DNA from: JACPFV01 sp035526825
GTDB lineage: Bacteria > Pseudomonadota > Gammaproteobacteria > Nevskiales > Nevskiaceae
Reading direction: 5' to 3'
Assembly (NCBI GenBank): GCA_035526825.1
Contig: DATLBT010000012.1
Coordinates: forward strand, 1 to 64,000
DNA: 64,000 nt
A program made the translations under genes and the position numbers. Within the stretch, counting starts at the first letter, position 1; each line of letters opens with the position of its first letter. Positions 40,716 through 50,829 of the stretch are shown here, piece by piece. The notes below the pieces were generated by a model, which saw only the letters and a list, made by a program, of their open reading frames with translations, was not told where the DNA came from and searched no databases.

Positions 40716-43394
40716 ATGGTCGCCAAGCTCACATCGCCGCTGCCCGCAGACGAGTCCGCCCGGCTGGCGGACCTGGCCTCGTTCCGGGTCATCGACACTG
40801 CGGCAGAGCGCGATCTGGACGAGATCGCGGCACTCGCGGCCCAGATTTGCGCCACGCCCATCGCGACGATCACGTTCGTTGATCGCGACCGGCAATGGTT
40901 CAAGGCCAAGGTCGGGCTCGACATCGACCAGACGGCGCGGGAGATCGCCTTTTGTGCCCACACCGTGCTGGAGGAGGAAGCACTTGTCGTGTGCGACGCG
41001 CGGGTGGACGCGCGATTCGCCGACAACCCACTGGTCACCGGGGAACCGCACCTGCGCTTTTATGCCGGCTTTCCTCTGGTTACCTCCGAGGGGTCCGCGA
41101 TTGGCACGCTCGCCGTCATGGATCGCATTCCGCGCCAGCTCGAACCGCACCAGCACTTTGCCTTGCGGGTGATGGCCAAGCAAGTCGTGAAATGGCTGGA
41201 GCTGCGCCGCGCGGTGCTTGGACTCGAAGATGCCGCCACTGAGCGCGAAAGGGTCAACCGCGAACTGACGCGGGCCAAGCGTGCCCTTGAAAAGGAAGTC
41301 TCGAGCAAATCGAGGGCCCTGGACCGGGCCACGACCGATCACAGCAGGGTCGAGCGCCTGTACCGAGCACTGTGGGAAACCACCACCGACGCCGTCCTGA
41401 TCGTGGATCGCGCCAGCATCATCCGCTTCGCGAGTCCCAGTTCGGAAGTGATGTTCGGGCATCCACCCGAATCCCTCGTAGGCCACCCCCTTTCCATCGT
41501 TCAACCGGAGCGATTGCGCGCGTTGCACGAAGCCGGCATGGCTCGCTACTTGCAGAGCGGCATTCGCCGCCTGGACTGGCGTTCGACCGAGGCCGTAGCG
41601 CTGACACGAAGCGGTACCGAGATTCCCGTCGAGATTGCATTTTCGGAAATGGACCTCGACGGCACGGCACATTTCGTCGGCATGTTCCGCGACATCACCG
41701 ACCGCAAGCGGTCGGCACAGGTATTGTTTGAAGAGAAGGAGCGAGCCCAGGCGACATTGCGGGCCATCGCCGACGGCGTCATCGTCGTCGACGAAATCGG
41801 GCGCATAACATTCATGAACCCGATGGCGGAAGCGCTGACCGGGTGGCGCGCCGAGGAGGCCATCGGTCGCAGCCATGATGAGGTGCTGGTCTTCGTCGGG
41901 CCCGATGGCGACCAGCCAATCGTGTTCGGTCCGTTACCCGACGAGGCCGATGTGGCGGTGCCGCTCGTCGACAAGCCGCTTCTGCTCGTGCGCAACACGG
42001 GCCAGACGCTATCGATCGAAGGCAACATCACCCGGCTGCGCGATCACACCGGTCGCCGGGCCGGCTCGGTGGTCGCCTTCCGGGACGTTTCCCAATGGCG
42101 GCAGCTTACCGCGCAGTTGTCGCACCAGGCCGCGCACGATTCGCTGACCGGACTGGTCAATCGCGCGGAGCTCGAGCGTCGGCTGCAGCACGCCATCGAC
42201 GCCGGCCCGCAGGTCGGCGATGCCCATTCACTGCTGTACCTGGATCTCGACCAGTTCAAAGTCATCAATGACACGTGCGGGCACATCGCCGGCGACGAGT
42301 TGTTGCGCCAGCTGTCCGTCATGCTGCGGGCACAACTGCGCAGCCATGACACCCTGGCCCGCCTGGGCGGGGACGAGTTTGGCGTCCTGCTCGAGGACTG
42401 CCCGCCGGAGCGTGCGCTCGCAATCGCCGAAAAGCTGCGGCACGCGATCGCGGAATTTCCCTTCATCTGGGAAGGGCTGCAATTTTCCGTCGGCGTGAGC
42501 GTGGGCCACGTCAGTTTCGCCGACCGGTCGATGACGCTGGGCGAGATCCTCAGCAAGGCGGACGAGGCCTGCTACCTGGCCAAGGACCTGGGGCGAAACC
42601 GCATCCACAGCTACCAGCCCGGCGACGAGGAACTTGCCAAGCGGCATGGCGAGATGGAGTGGGTGGGCCTGATCCGCAAGGCGCTGAAGGAGGATCGCTT
42701 CGTCCTTTACGTACAACCGATCGTCGATCTGCAGGACCCGGCGACCCCCCCGCATTTCGAAGTCCTGCTTCGCTTGCGCGGTGAAACCGGCGAACTGGTT
42801 CCGCCCATGAATTTCATTCCGGCCGCCGAACGCTACAACCTGATGCCAGCCATCGATCGTTGGGTCATCGCACAGGTTTGTCGTCACCTCGGTTCCGAGA
42901 CAACAGGACCGGAGCGCCATTGCACCAACTACGCCATCAACCTCTCCGGCGGTTCGGTAACCGATGCGCACCTCGCGGACTATGTGGGCGAACAGCTAGC
43001 CGGCAATGGCGTACAAGGAAGCCGCATCTGCTTCGAGATCACCGAGACCGCGGCCATCGGTAATTTGACCCATGCCGTCAAGCTTATGCATTCGCTCAAG
43101 GCACTGGGGTGTCGCTTTGCCCTCGACGATTTCGGTAGCGGCATGTCGTCGTTCGCCTACCTGAAGAGCCTGCCGGTCGACCTGCTCAAGATCGATGGCG
43201 GGTTCGTGCGCAATATCCTCGAAAATCCGGTGGACAGGGCAATGGTTGCTTCCATCCATCAGATTGGCGAACTGATGGGTCTGCAGACCGTGGCCGAGTT
43301 CGTCGAGAACGAGCACATCGCGGCAGAGTTGCGTCTGATCGGCGTGAACTACGGTCAAGGATACGGGCTCGGTAGGCCTGTCCCCCTCGAATAA
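40716..43394 (+). CDS. GAF-PAS-PAS-GGDEF-EAL cyclic-di-GMP protein
   Basis: This 892-residue cytoplasmic enzyme could make or break c-di-GMP. It starts with a GAF domain (about residues 15-150: TPIATITFVDRDRQWFKAKV), a coiled coil, two PAS domains (about 205-325 and 330-450), a GGDEF domain with intact G551-G-D-E-F555 and an EAL domain with EVL at about 681, ETAAI and DDFGSG. The intact GGDEF suggests cyclase activity; the EAL retains key residues. ATG 40716 sits directly behind GGAGGA; ATG 40686 is the alternative. The frame is open to 40470, but that part lies over the Bug remnant region. No membrane segment is seen, so it senses an internal signal. Confidence 0.9.
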   Translation: MVAKLTSPLPADESARLADLASFRVIDTAAERDLDEIAALAAQICATPIATITFVDRDRQWFKAKVGLDIDQTAREIAFCAHTVLEEEALVVCDARVDARFADNPLVTGEPHLRFYAGFPLVTSEGSAIGTLAVMDRIPRQLEPHQHFALRVMAKQVVKWLELRRAVLGLEDAATERERVNRELTRAKRALEKEVSSKSRALDRATTDHSRVERLYRALWETTTDAVLIVDRASIIRFASPSSEVMFGHPPESLVGHPLSIVQPERLRALHEAGMARYLQSGIRRLDWRSTEAVALTRSGTEIPVEIAFSEMDLDGTAHFVGMFRDITDRKRSAQVLFEEKERAQATLRAIADGVIVVDEIGRITFMNPMAEALTGWRAEEAIGRSHDEVLVFVGPDGDQPIVFGPLPDEADVAVPLVDKPLLLVRNTGQTLSIEGNITRLRDHTGRRAGSVVAFRDVSQWRQLTAQLSHQAAHDSLTGLVNRAELERRLQHAIDAGPQVGDAHSLLYLDLDQFKVINDTCGHIAGDELLRQLSVMLRAQLRSHDTLARLGGDEFGVLLEDCPPERALAIAEKLRHAIAEFPFIWEGLQFSVGVSVGHVSFADRSMTLGEILSKADEACYLAKDLGRNRIHSYQPGDEELAKRHGEMEWVGLIRKALKEDRFVLYVQPIVDLQDPATPPHFEVLLRLRGETGELVPPMNFIPAAERYNLMPAIDRWVIAQVCRHLGSETTGPERHCTNYAINLSGGSVTDAHLADYVGEQLAGNGVQGSRICFEITETAAIGNLTHAVKLMHSLKALGCRFALDDFGSGMSSFAYLKSLPVDLLKIDGGFVRNILENPVDRAMVASIHQIGELMGLQTVAEFVENEHIAAELRLIGVNYGQGYGLGRPVPLE

Positions 43395-43527
43395 GGTTGG
43401 GTGTTGGCTATGGCCTATCGCGCAAGGATCCATGCCCGGCGGCCCGTATAGGAGTAGAAGGGATGAAGCACATGGCCGAGCGAACCCGGTCGTGGGCTGG
43501 AACGCGTCAGACTCCGTGGAACCAGCC

Positions 43528-44505
43528 ATGACTATCGCTCGTCGCCGCTTCCTCCAGATTGCCGTAGGCGCGCTCGGCTCAAGCTTTGTGTACAAAGCGG
43601 CAGTGGCTGAGACCTACCCGTCCCGGACGGTCCGGCTGCTCGTTGGCTTTCCTGGTGGCGGTCCGGTGGACATTGCCGGACGCACGATTGGCGCATGGCT
43701 CTCCGCCAGGCTTGGTCAACCGTGCATCGTGGAGAACCAACCCGGCGAAAGCGGCAACATCGCCACGCGCGCGGTGGTCAATGCCGCCGCGGACGGCTAC
43801 ACACTCCTCGTGTGCGGTCCTGTGAACGTGATCAATGCTGAGTTGTTCGATGGAATTGATTTCGACTTTGGGCGAGACGTTGCCGCCGTCGCCGGGCTGT
43901 ACCGCGTCCCTCTCGTCGTCGAGGTCAACCCTTCCCTGCCGATCAGCACAGTTCCGGAGTTCCTGACCTACGCAAGGGCGAAGCCCGGCAGGCTTAAGGT
44001 GGCCTACGCTGGGATAGGCACGCCCCAGCACTTGGGCATCGAACTCTTCAAGGCCATGGCTGGCGTCAATCTCTCCCTCGTGCCCTACGCTGGATCAACA
44101 CCCGCACTCGAAGCGCTACTCGCCGGAGAGGCCGACGCGATGTTCGACCCGATGCCTTCGAGTATCGGGTTTATCAACAGCGGCAGATTGAGACCCCTTG
44201 CCGTCACCACGTCGGGGCGCTCGGAGGCACTACCCCAGGTCCCACCTATGAGCGATTTCGTTCCTGGGTACGAGGCAGACTCATGGTTTGGCATTGGCGC
44301 TCCCTGCGGGACGCCCTCGTCAATCATTGCGCGACTGAACACGGAGATTAATGCCGGGCTCGCCGACGCGGAGATTCGGTCGCGCGTCGCACAGCTTGGT
44401 GGAATGGTTATGCCCGGCTCTCCTGCCGCTTTCGCGGCCTTCTTGGCAGCTGAGACTGAAAAGTACAGGACCATCATCCGCGCAGCGAACATCAGTGTGC
44501 AATGA
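43528..44505 (+). CDS. Bug/TctC-type periplasmic solute receptor
   Basis: The 325-residue protein of the tripartite tricarboxylate receptor (Bug) family starts at ATG 43528 with a Tat-like signal (RRRFLQIAVGALGSS). Conserved blocks are YPSRTVRLLVGFPGGGPVDI, RLGQPCIVENQPGESGNIAT, LVPYAGSTPALEALLAGEAD and PSSIIARLNTEINAGLAD. Such receptors bind carboxylates for TctAB transport. No tctAB genes are near, as is common for orphan Bug receptors in proteobacteria. A degraded inverted copy of its end lies at 40076. Confidence 0.9.
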   Translation: MTIARRRFLQIAVGALGSSFVYKAAVAETYPSRTVRLLVGFPGGGPVDIAGRTIGAWLSARLGQPCIVENQPGESGNIATRAVVNAAADGYTLLVCGPVNVINAELFDGIDFDFGRDVAAVAGLYRVPLVVEVNPSLPISTVPEFLTYARAKPGRLKVAYAGIGTPQHLGIELFKAMAGVNLSLVPYAGSTPALEALLAGEADAMFDPMPSSIGFINSGRLRPLAVTTSGRSEALPQVPPMSDFVPGYEADSWFGIGAPCGTPSSIIARLNTEINAGLADAEIRSRVAQLGGMVMPGSPAAFAAFLAAETEKYRTIIRAANISVQ

Positions 44506-44804
44506 TCCGACGTGCGGCTGCAGCGGAGCGCGCCGATCAGCGTCCGCTTGCTCGCATCGTGGCTTTTGCGAACGAACCTCATTGACCACGTCCTGCTTGG
44601 CCTGACGAGGTATTCAATGCTCCGTGCCGCGACGTTTTGGTGTTCGTGTCGGCAACATCGACCACGAGAATCACCTCAATTCGCCAGCGGTGGTGCCGTA
44701 GCGAGAAGCTAGGATGCTCTCCAAGCCTGGACCCATGCAGCTGGGCTCCGACCTGCGGCGCTTCCGGAGTGCAACGGTACGATGACCTAAGTGGAACCTC
44801 GAGG
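44506..44804. other. Intergenic region without a recognised gene
   Basis: These 299 bases lie between the Bug receptor gene and the convergent 3' end of the large hybrid kinase. No coding, RNA or hairpin signal was convincing. Confidence 0.5.
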
Positions 44805-47800
44805 TTAGCGCCGGACTTGATGCACCAATTGCTCGAGTTGATCCATGTCCACTGGCTTGACCAGGTGCGCGTCGAACCCAGCTTCTTCTGAACGCCGGCG
44901 ATCCTCTTCCTGGCCCCAGCCGGTCAGGGCCACGACAATGGCGCCATCGGCCCACGTCTCCTTGCGCATCGCCCTGCAGACATCGTAGCCGCTCATCGTC
45001 GGCAGGCCGATGTCGAGCAATACCAGCTGCGGGCGGAAGTCACGCGCCATGGCTATCGCCTGGGGGCCGTCGTCGCTGGTGCGCACCTCGTGGCCCATCA
45101 GCCCGAGCATCATCTCGAGGCTACTCGCGGCATCCAGATTGTCGTCAACGACGAGGATGCGTCGCGAGGCGCCAGGAATGGATTGCGACGTGGCGACCGC
45201 AGGTTCGACTGCCTGTCCGTCGGGAAGCACCGGCAGGCGCACGATGAACTCGCTGCCGGTTCCGGGCCCCTCGCTGCGTGCCTCCACCGATCCACCGTGG
45301 AGCTCGACCAGCCGCTTGACCAGCGTCAAGCCGATACCGAGCCCCCCCTGCGCATGGGCGGTGTCGCGGTGCACCTGGGTGAACATCTCGAAGATCGAGT
45401 CGAGGCTGTCGCTGGGAATCCCCAGTCCGCTGTCACGCACCCGGATCACGGCTTCGGAGCCGTCGACGGAGGCGCTCAGCGCGATTTCCCCGCCGCTGGG
45501 GGTGTACTTGGCCGCGTTGTTCAGCAGGTTGGAAAACACCTGGGCAAGGCGCACGCGATCGGCGATGACATTGATGGGGTAGGACGGAAGCTCGATCGTC
45601 AGTGCATTGCCGGACCGCTGGATCAACGGCCCACTCGTTTCGGCTGCGCTGTGTATCGCTTCGGTAAGCGGGACCACTTCCTTGCGAAGCTCGATGCGAT
45701 TGCGGGTGATCCGGGAGACATCGAGCAGGTCGTCGACCAGCCGCACGAGGTGCTCCACCTGCCGCTCCATCATTACGCGGGCCTGCGCCACGACCGGCTT
45801 TTCGGGGCCCGCGAGGCTGAGGACGTGCAGGCCGCTGCGGATCGGCGCGAGTGGATTCCGGAGTTCGTGGGCGAGGGTTGCCAGGAACTCGTCCTTGCGC
45901 CGGTCGGCTTGCAGCATTTCCTCGTAGAGTTCGGCGTTCTCGATCGCAACCGCGGTGCGATGCGCGAGCTCCTGCGCCACGGCCAGGTCGGTCTCGTCGT
46001 ACGTGTGGCCTGACTCGGCCATCACGAAGGTCATCACCCCGCGCACGTTGCCACGCAGGGTGAGCGGAACGCCGATGTAGGACCGGAGGCCGAGCCGCCT
46101 GATCGCCTCGAGCGCGTCCGTGTCCCTGATCGATGCCTCGAGCAGTTGCTCGGTGATCTGCGGGAACAGCTCCGGCTCGCCGGTACGCGCGATGTGCCAT
46201 GCGCCCGTGGGCGAATCCGGTGGCGAAGGCCACTTCTGCTGGACTTCGATCGCCAGCCGGACCCGGGCTGGATCCACGTGCGATACCGCCACCCGCCGCA
46301 GGTCGCCATTGGCTTCGATGACATCCACGGCCGCCCAGTCGGCGAACGACGGAACCGCGAGGGCAGCGACCTTCTGCAGCGTGCTGTCGAAGTCGACGAT
46401 TTCGGCCAGCGCCGCGCTGGCCGCCGACAGGAACCGGGCCGTCTGTTCGTCACGCCTGCGTGCGGTGACGTCGAGGCCGATGCCGATCATCCGCGCCGGC
46501 GCGCCCGCCTCGTCGGTGAACACCTTCCCCGAACCGGCGATCCAGTGGACGCTGCCGTCGGCCCGCATGTTCCGGAACTCGGTGTAGAACGACCCGCGGC
46601 GCTGCAGTGCTTCGTCTATCGCCGCGCGCACTCCATCGCGGTCGTCGGGATGGATGAGTTGCTGGAAGTGCTGCATCGTGCCTTCGAATTCGCCAGGCGC
46701 CAGGCCGTGCAGCGGTTCCAGGCTGTCCGACCATTGCAGCACGCCGGTCCGCACGTTCCAGTCCCATACGCCCATCTGGCCCGCGTCCAGGGCGAGGCGC
46801 AGTCGCTCTTCGCTTTCCCGCAAGGCATCCTCGGCACGCCGACGTGCCGTGACATCGTCGTGTACCAGTACAACTTCCTGCACTACGCCCGCATCGTCCT
46901 TGATCGGGTAAGCCATCGCGGCGACCCAACGGACCGGGTCCGAATGGCGGGAACGGTCCGGTAGTGTTTCGTTGGGGTCGTAGCGGATGGCGGGCACCAA
47001 GGCCGGCGTGCCCTCGAAAGCGGAACGGATCTGCGCCATGACGCCACGTTTTTCAAGCTGCTCGTCTTCCAGGATGTTGTAGTCGCCGAGCTGGTCGATG
47101 GTCACTCCCCACAGGTCCTCCCAGCTCTTGTTGACGCGCACGGTGCGACCGTCCGGCGAGATCACCTGGATGCTGAAGGGCGCCTGCTCCATGAGGCTGC
47201 GGAACCGCGCTTCGCTGTCACTGAGGGACTGCTCGAGGCGCTTGCGCTGGCTGACGTCCTGCACCACGCCATACATTCCCGTTACCCGGCCGGCTTCGTC
47301 GTACACGGCACGGCCGAGGGCGCCGACCCAGGCGGGGCCTGCGCCTTCCTGCACCACGCGGTATTCGATGGCGTAGGGAAGGCGATGCTCGATGACATGC
47401 TCGACCTCGGAACGCGCACGCTCGCGGTCATCCGGGTGCAGTAGGGCCTGCATGTCGGTCCAGGTCATGCGTGGCCCGGGCTCGACCCCGAAAATGGCGG
47501 CTGCGCGCTCGGACAACGTCACGACGCCGGTCTTGGCGTCCCAGCTCCAGTCGCCGAGTTCGGCGGCGCCGAGCGCGAGGTTGAGCCGCTCAGCTGCATT
47601 CTGCGCACTCTGGAAAAGCCTCGCGTTGTCGATCGCGATGGCGGCCTGTCCGGCCACGCCCCGGAGCAGGCGCTCGTGGTGCTCGGTGAACACCCCGACA
47701 TCTTCATGGCCGAAGAACAATCCGCCGTGGACTTCCCCCGAACGCGAAACGACGGACGCGGCCAGGTAACTGCGCACCGGCAGGTGGCCCGCCGGCATGC

Positions 47801-49871
47801 CGTGGTAGGGCGCGTTTTTCGCGTAGCGGGGATCCTGCGTGACATCGTCCAGGCGGACCATCTCTTCGCCACGGAAGGTCGGTCCGAACACGGCGGTATT
47901 GCGGGGCATCGGAAAGCCCTCGAACGCCGTCCGCGGTACGCCCGACAGCGTGTAGAGCATGAACGACTCGCCGGCCTCGTCCACCAGGTTGTAGAAGAAC
48001 GCGCCGAACCTCGCGCCGCACAGTCGGGTAGCTTCGTCCGTCACCACCTGCACGAGGCGGTGCAGATCCGTTTCCTCGCCCAGGAGCCTGCCGACGCGCA
48101 GCAGGGCTTCCGCAATGACGGTCTGCTGGCGCAGGGCCTCCTCGGCTTGCCTTCGCTCGATGAATTGACCCAGCCCACCCGCGAGGGTGGCAGTCATCTC
48201 GAGCAGTTCGGGGTCGGGCTCGCGCAGGCGGCGGGTAAAGAACTCGATGACGCCGAGGAACCTGTCGCCGACATGCACCGGGCAGCCGAATGCGCTGTGG
48301 AGGCCCGCGGCAAGGGCAGCCCCGGCCCTTGGAAGGCTCGCATCCTGGGTGAAATCGATCACCCAGCATGGCTCGCATGCGGCGCGGATCCTCCCCGGCA
48401 GCCCCTCTCCTGTCGACAGCGGACGCTCGGAGCTCGCCTCGAGGAGCGAAGCGATCTCCGGATCGCCGTTGGACCAGGCGCCGGTGCAGACCAGTGCATC
48501 GGACGCCGGGGTCGGCGACCAGAACAGTCCCGCCTCCCACCGCATGTGTTCGCAGATCGCCGCCAGGACGCCGCTGATTCCCTGCGCCACGCTTTCCGCC
48601 ACCGCAAGTGCCTGCGTGGCGGCGGAGCGCGCGTTGCGCTGACGCTCGGCGCGCCGACGTGCCCCGATGTCGCGGAAGACGAGCACGCTGCCGACCACGT
48701 TTCCGTCTGCGTCGCGAATCGGTGCCGCGCTGTCATCGATGGCCCGCTCGCTGCCATCCCGTGCGATCAACAGGGTGTGGTTCGCGAGCCCGATGATCGA
48801 TCCGTGTTCCAGCGCGCGCAGCGCCGGGTTGTCGACTGGCGCCCGCGTGGTTTCGTTGATGATGCGGAACACCTCGACCAGTGGCATGCCCGATGCTTCC
48901 GCCGACGTCCAACCGGTGAGGTCCTCAGCGATCGGGTTCATGAACTGGATCCGCGCGAGGCGATCAGTGCTGATCACGGCGTCACCGATGCTGGCCAGCG
49001 TGACGCGCAGCCTTTCCTTCTGTTCCGCGAGTTTGGCGGCGTGTGCCTCGGCCGTGCGCCGGGAGGCTGCCTCCTCCGCCAACTGCCGCGCCGCCTCCTC
49101 CGCCTGCCTGCGTGACGTCAGGTCACGCGTCACTTTCGCGTAGCCACGCAGCGAACCATCATCGTCGCGCAGCGCGGTGATCACCACGTTGGCCCAGAAG
49201 CGCGAGCCATCCTTGCGGACGCGCCAGCCCTCGTCCTCGAAACGACCTGCATCGGCGGCAACGCGCAGCTCGTGTTCGACCCACCCGGTGGCGACCACTT
49301 CCGGGGGATAGAAAAGCGACAGGTGGCGACCCAGTACATCCGCCTCGTCATAGCCCTTGAGGACCCGGGCGCCGGCATTCCAGCTGGCGACACGGCCCTC
49401 CGGATCGAGCATGAATATCGCGTAGTCCTTGGTCCCCTGGACGATCAGCCGCAACTGTTCCGCTTCCCGATCGGCACGCTCGGTAAGGCGGAACAGGTCG
49501 ACGAACCCGCGCACCTTCGCCTTCAGGGCAACGAAGTCCAGCGGCTTGCTCAGTATGTCCACCGCGCCGAGGCCGTAGGCCTTTTCGAGGAAGCCCGGCG
49601 CGAGGTCGGCAGGAACGAGGAGCACGACCGGCGTGATCCGGGATCGCGTCGCCGAGCGGATGGCCTCCACAACCTGCAGTTCATCCAATGCGCCGCGCCC
49701 GATGTCGACGAGTATCAGCGCGAAAAGCTGTGCGCGTGCCTTTTCGGGTTCCACTCCAAGGCGGCCATGCACCACTTCCACCGCTTCGTTGCCCAGGACT
49801 TCCCGGAGCTGCGCCGCAGCAGACTCGGTGTCCGCCAAAACCAGCACTGCGATGGGGGCGGGAAAATTCAT
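44805..49871 (-). CDS. Large hybrid histidine kinase (REC-PAS/GAF-HK-REC)
   Basis: This 1,688-residue cytoplasmic sensor kinase opens with a receiver-like domain (about residues 8-125). Repeated PAS/PAC and GAF domains follow to about 1,320 (GYAKVTRDLTSRR and similar PAC ends; GAF near 605-770). The HisKA motif FLATLAHELRNPLAPIRSG has the phospho-His at about 1334. The HATPase region (about 1,420-1,545, with DSGLGIPSDSL and GGLGIGL) and a C-terminal receiver (about 1,569-1,688, LVLLDIGLP, KPVD) complete it. No membrane helix is seen. It ends convergent with the Bug gene and its start faces the MEDS gene. The receiver tail closely resembles those of the kinases at 50830 and 54735. Confidence 0.93.
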   Translation of the reverse strand: MNFPAPIAVLVLADTESAAAQLREVLGNEAVEVVHGRLGVEPEKARAQLFALILVDIGRGALDELQVVEAIRSATRSRITPVVLLVPADLAPGFLEKAYGLGAVDILSKPLDFVALKAKVRGFVDLFRLTERADREAEQLRLIVQGTKDYAIFMLDPEGRVASWNAGARVLKGYDEADVLGRHLSLFYPPEVVATGWVEHELRVAADAGRFEDEGWRVRKDGSRFWANVVITALRDDDGSLRGYAKVTRDLTSRRQAEEAARQLAEEAASRRTAEAHAAKLAEQKERLRVTLASIGDAVISTDRLARIQFMNPIAEDLTGWTSAEASGMPLVEVFRIINETTRAPVDNPALRALEHGSIIGLANHTLLIARDGSERAIDDSAAPIRDADGNVVGSVLVFRDIGARRRAERQRNARSAATQALAVAESVAQGISGVLAAICEHMRWEAGLFWSPTPASDALVCTGAWSNGDPEIASLLEASSERPLSTGEGLPGRIRAACEPCWVIDFTQDASLPRAGAALAAGLHSAFGCPVHVGDRFLGVIEFFTRRLREPDPELLEMTATLAGGLGQFIERRQAEEALRQQTVIAEALLRVGRLLGEETDLHRLVQVVTDEATRLCGARFGAFFYNLVDEAGESFMLYTLSGVPRTAFEGFPMPRNTAVFGPTFRGEEMVRLDDVTQDPRYAKNAPYHGMPAGHLPVRSYLAASVVSRSGEVHGGLFFGHEDVGVFTEHHERLLRGVAGQAAIAIDNARLFQSAQNAAERLNLALGAAELGDWSWDAKTGVVTLSERAAAIFGVEPGPRMTWTDMQALLHPDDRERARSEVEHVIEHRLPYAIEYRVVQEGAGPAWVGALGRAVYDEAGRVTGMYGVVQDVSQRKRLEQSLSDSEARFRSLMEQAPFSIQVISPDGRTVRVNKSWEDLWGVTIDQLGDYNILEDEQLEKRGVMAQIRSAFEGTPALVPAIRYDPNETLPDRSRHSDPVRWVAAMAYPIKDDAGVVQEVVLVHDDVTARRRAEDALRESEERLRLALDAGQMGVWDWNVRTGVLQWSDSLEPLHGLAPGEFEGTMQHFQQLIHPDDRDGVRAAIDEALQRRGSFYTEFRNMRADGSVHWIAGSGKVFTDEAGAPARMIGIGLDVTARRRDEQTARFLSAASAALAEIVDFDSTLQKVAALAVPSFADWAAVDVIEANGDLRRVAVSHVDPARVRLAIEVQQKWPSPPDSPTGAWHIARTGEPELFPQITEQLLEASIRDTDALEAIRRLGLRSYIGVPLTLRGNVRGVMTFVMAESGHTYDETDLAVAQELAHRTAVAIENAELYEEMLQADRRKDEFLATLAHELRNPLAPIRSGLHVLSLAGPEKPVVAQARVMMERQVEHLVRLVDDLLDVSRITRNRIELRKEVVPLTEAIHSAAETSGPLIQRSGNALTIELPSYPINVIADRVRLAQVFSNLLNNAAKYTPSGGEIALSASVDGSEAVIRVRDSGLGIPSDSLDSIFEMFTQVHRDTAHAQGGLGIGLTLVKRLVELHGGSVEARSEGPGTGSEFIVRLPVLPDGQAVEPAVATSQSIPGASRRILVVDDNLDAASSLEMMLGLMGHEVRTSDDGPQAIAMARDFRPQLVLLDIGLPTMSGYDVCRAMRKETWADGAIVVALTGWGQEEDRRRSEEAGFDAHLVKPVDMDQLEQLVHQVRR

Positions 49872-50173
49872 CGACGAGCTCGCGGTCGTTGTCGTGCGGC
49901 AGTGCTATCAGAGTGGCGCAATTGACACGACCGCGAACGACACGCGCACCGATTCACGCGCTGCCGCCAGGCTGGAGACTTACGCATGGCCGGCGAATCG
50001 ATCGCAACTGTACGAAGTCGCTTTGTCAGCACCACGTGAAAATGGGTTCGCGCCCGCCAAGTCCATCCGTGCGGGCCCACACGATCCAGCAATACCGCCG
50101 AAAGCTTTGACTTGGCCTTCACCTTGGCCGAGAGCAAAAATACGTCTTCCAGACATCTATCGGGAACGAAGCC
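49872..50173. other. Divergent promoter region, no gene seen
   Basis: These 302 bases separate the divergent hybrid kinase and MEDS genes and presumably hold both promoters. No clear -35/-10 pair or operator repeat was recognised. Small frames here lack ribosome sites. Confidence 0.5.
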
Positions 50174-50821
50174 ATGGGCATTTCGGCGGAACCGGTGAAA
50201 CTGGCAGGCTCTGCACTGCATCGCTCCTGCCACGTATGTGCCTTCTTCCATTCCCAGGAAGAGCTGTACGAGGTGCTCATGCCCTTCATCAAGGAAGGGT
50301 TCGAAAGCGGCGACCGGGCATTTCACGTGGTCGATCCGGCGCAACGGGAGGCGCACCTGGCCCGGCTGCGCAATGAGGGCATCGATGTGACCGATGCGGA
50401 GGCGACCGGCCAGCTCGAGGTGCGGCGCTGGCAGGAGGCCTACATCAAGGACAACCACTTCGACCAGTTCCGGATGATCGAGACGATCAAGCAGGCGCTC
50501 GACCCTGCATTGAAGGGTCCGGGCAAGCGGACCCGACTGGTCGCGAACATGGAGTGGGCACTGGAAGACCTGCCCGGGGTGCATGACATCCTCGAGTACG
50601 AAACCCGGCTCAACCACGTGCTCCCGGACTTCGATGACCCGGTGATCTGCACCTACGATGTCTCCCGCTTCGATGCCAGCGTCGTGATCGACATCCTGCG
50701 CACACACCCCATGGTGATCATCGGCGGCATGCTCCAGGAAAACCCGTTTTACGTGCCGCCCGACGAGATGCTCAAGGAGCTCAGGGAACGCGAGGCGGCC
50801 AAGTCCGCAACCGCTGCCTGA
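50174..50821 (+). CDS. MEDS-domain sensory protein
   Basis: The 215-residue product is a MEDS (methanogen/methylotroph DcmR sensory) domain. Its N-terminal segment HVCAFFHSQEELYEVLMPFI is followed by GFESGDRAFHVVDP, a central helix and a C-terminal SRFDASVVIDILRTHPMVII block. MEDS domains bind small molecules and often partner kinases. It precedes a hybrid kinase gene by only eight bases. Its 5' bases (GAACCGGTGAAACTGGC) recur, fused to IS3 sequence, at 57814. Confidence 0.85.
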   Translation: MGISAEPVKLAGSALHRSCHVCAFFHSQEELYEVLMPFIKEGFESGDRAFHVVDPAQREAHLARLRNEGIDVTDAEATGQLEVRRWQEAYIKDNHFDQFRMIETIKQALDPALKGPGKRTRLVANMEWALEDLPGVHDILEYETRLNHVLPDFDDPVICTYDVSRFDASVVIDILRTHPMVIIGGMLQENPFYVPPDEMLKELREREAAKSATAA

Positions 50822-50829
50822 GTCATACC

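Noticed and set aside
47676..49115. 479-codon plus-strand frame opposite the large kinase
   Set aside because: Antisense of PAS/GAF coding sequence, no motif.
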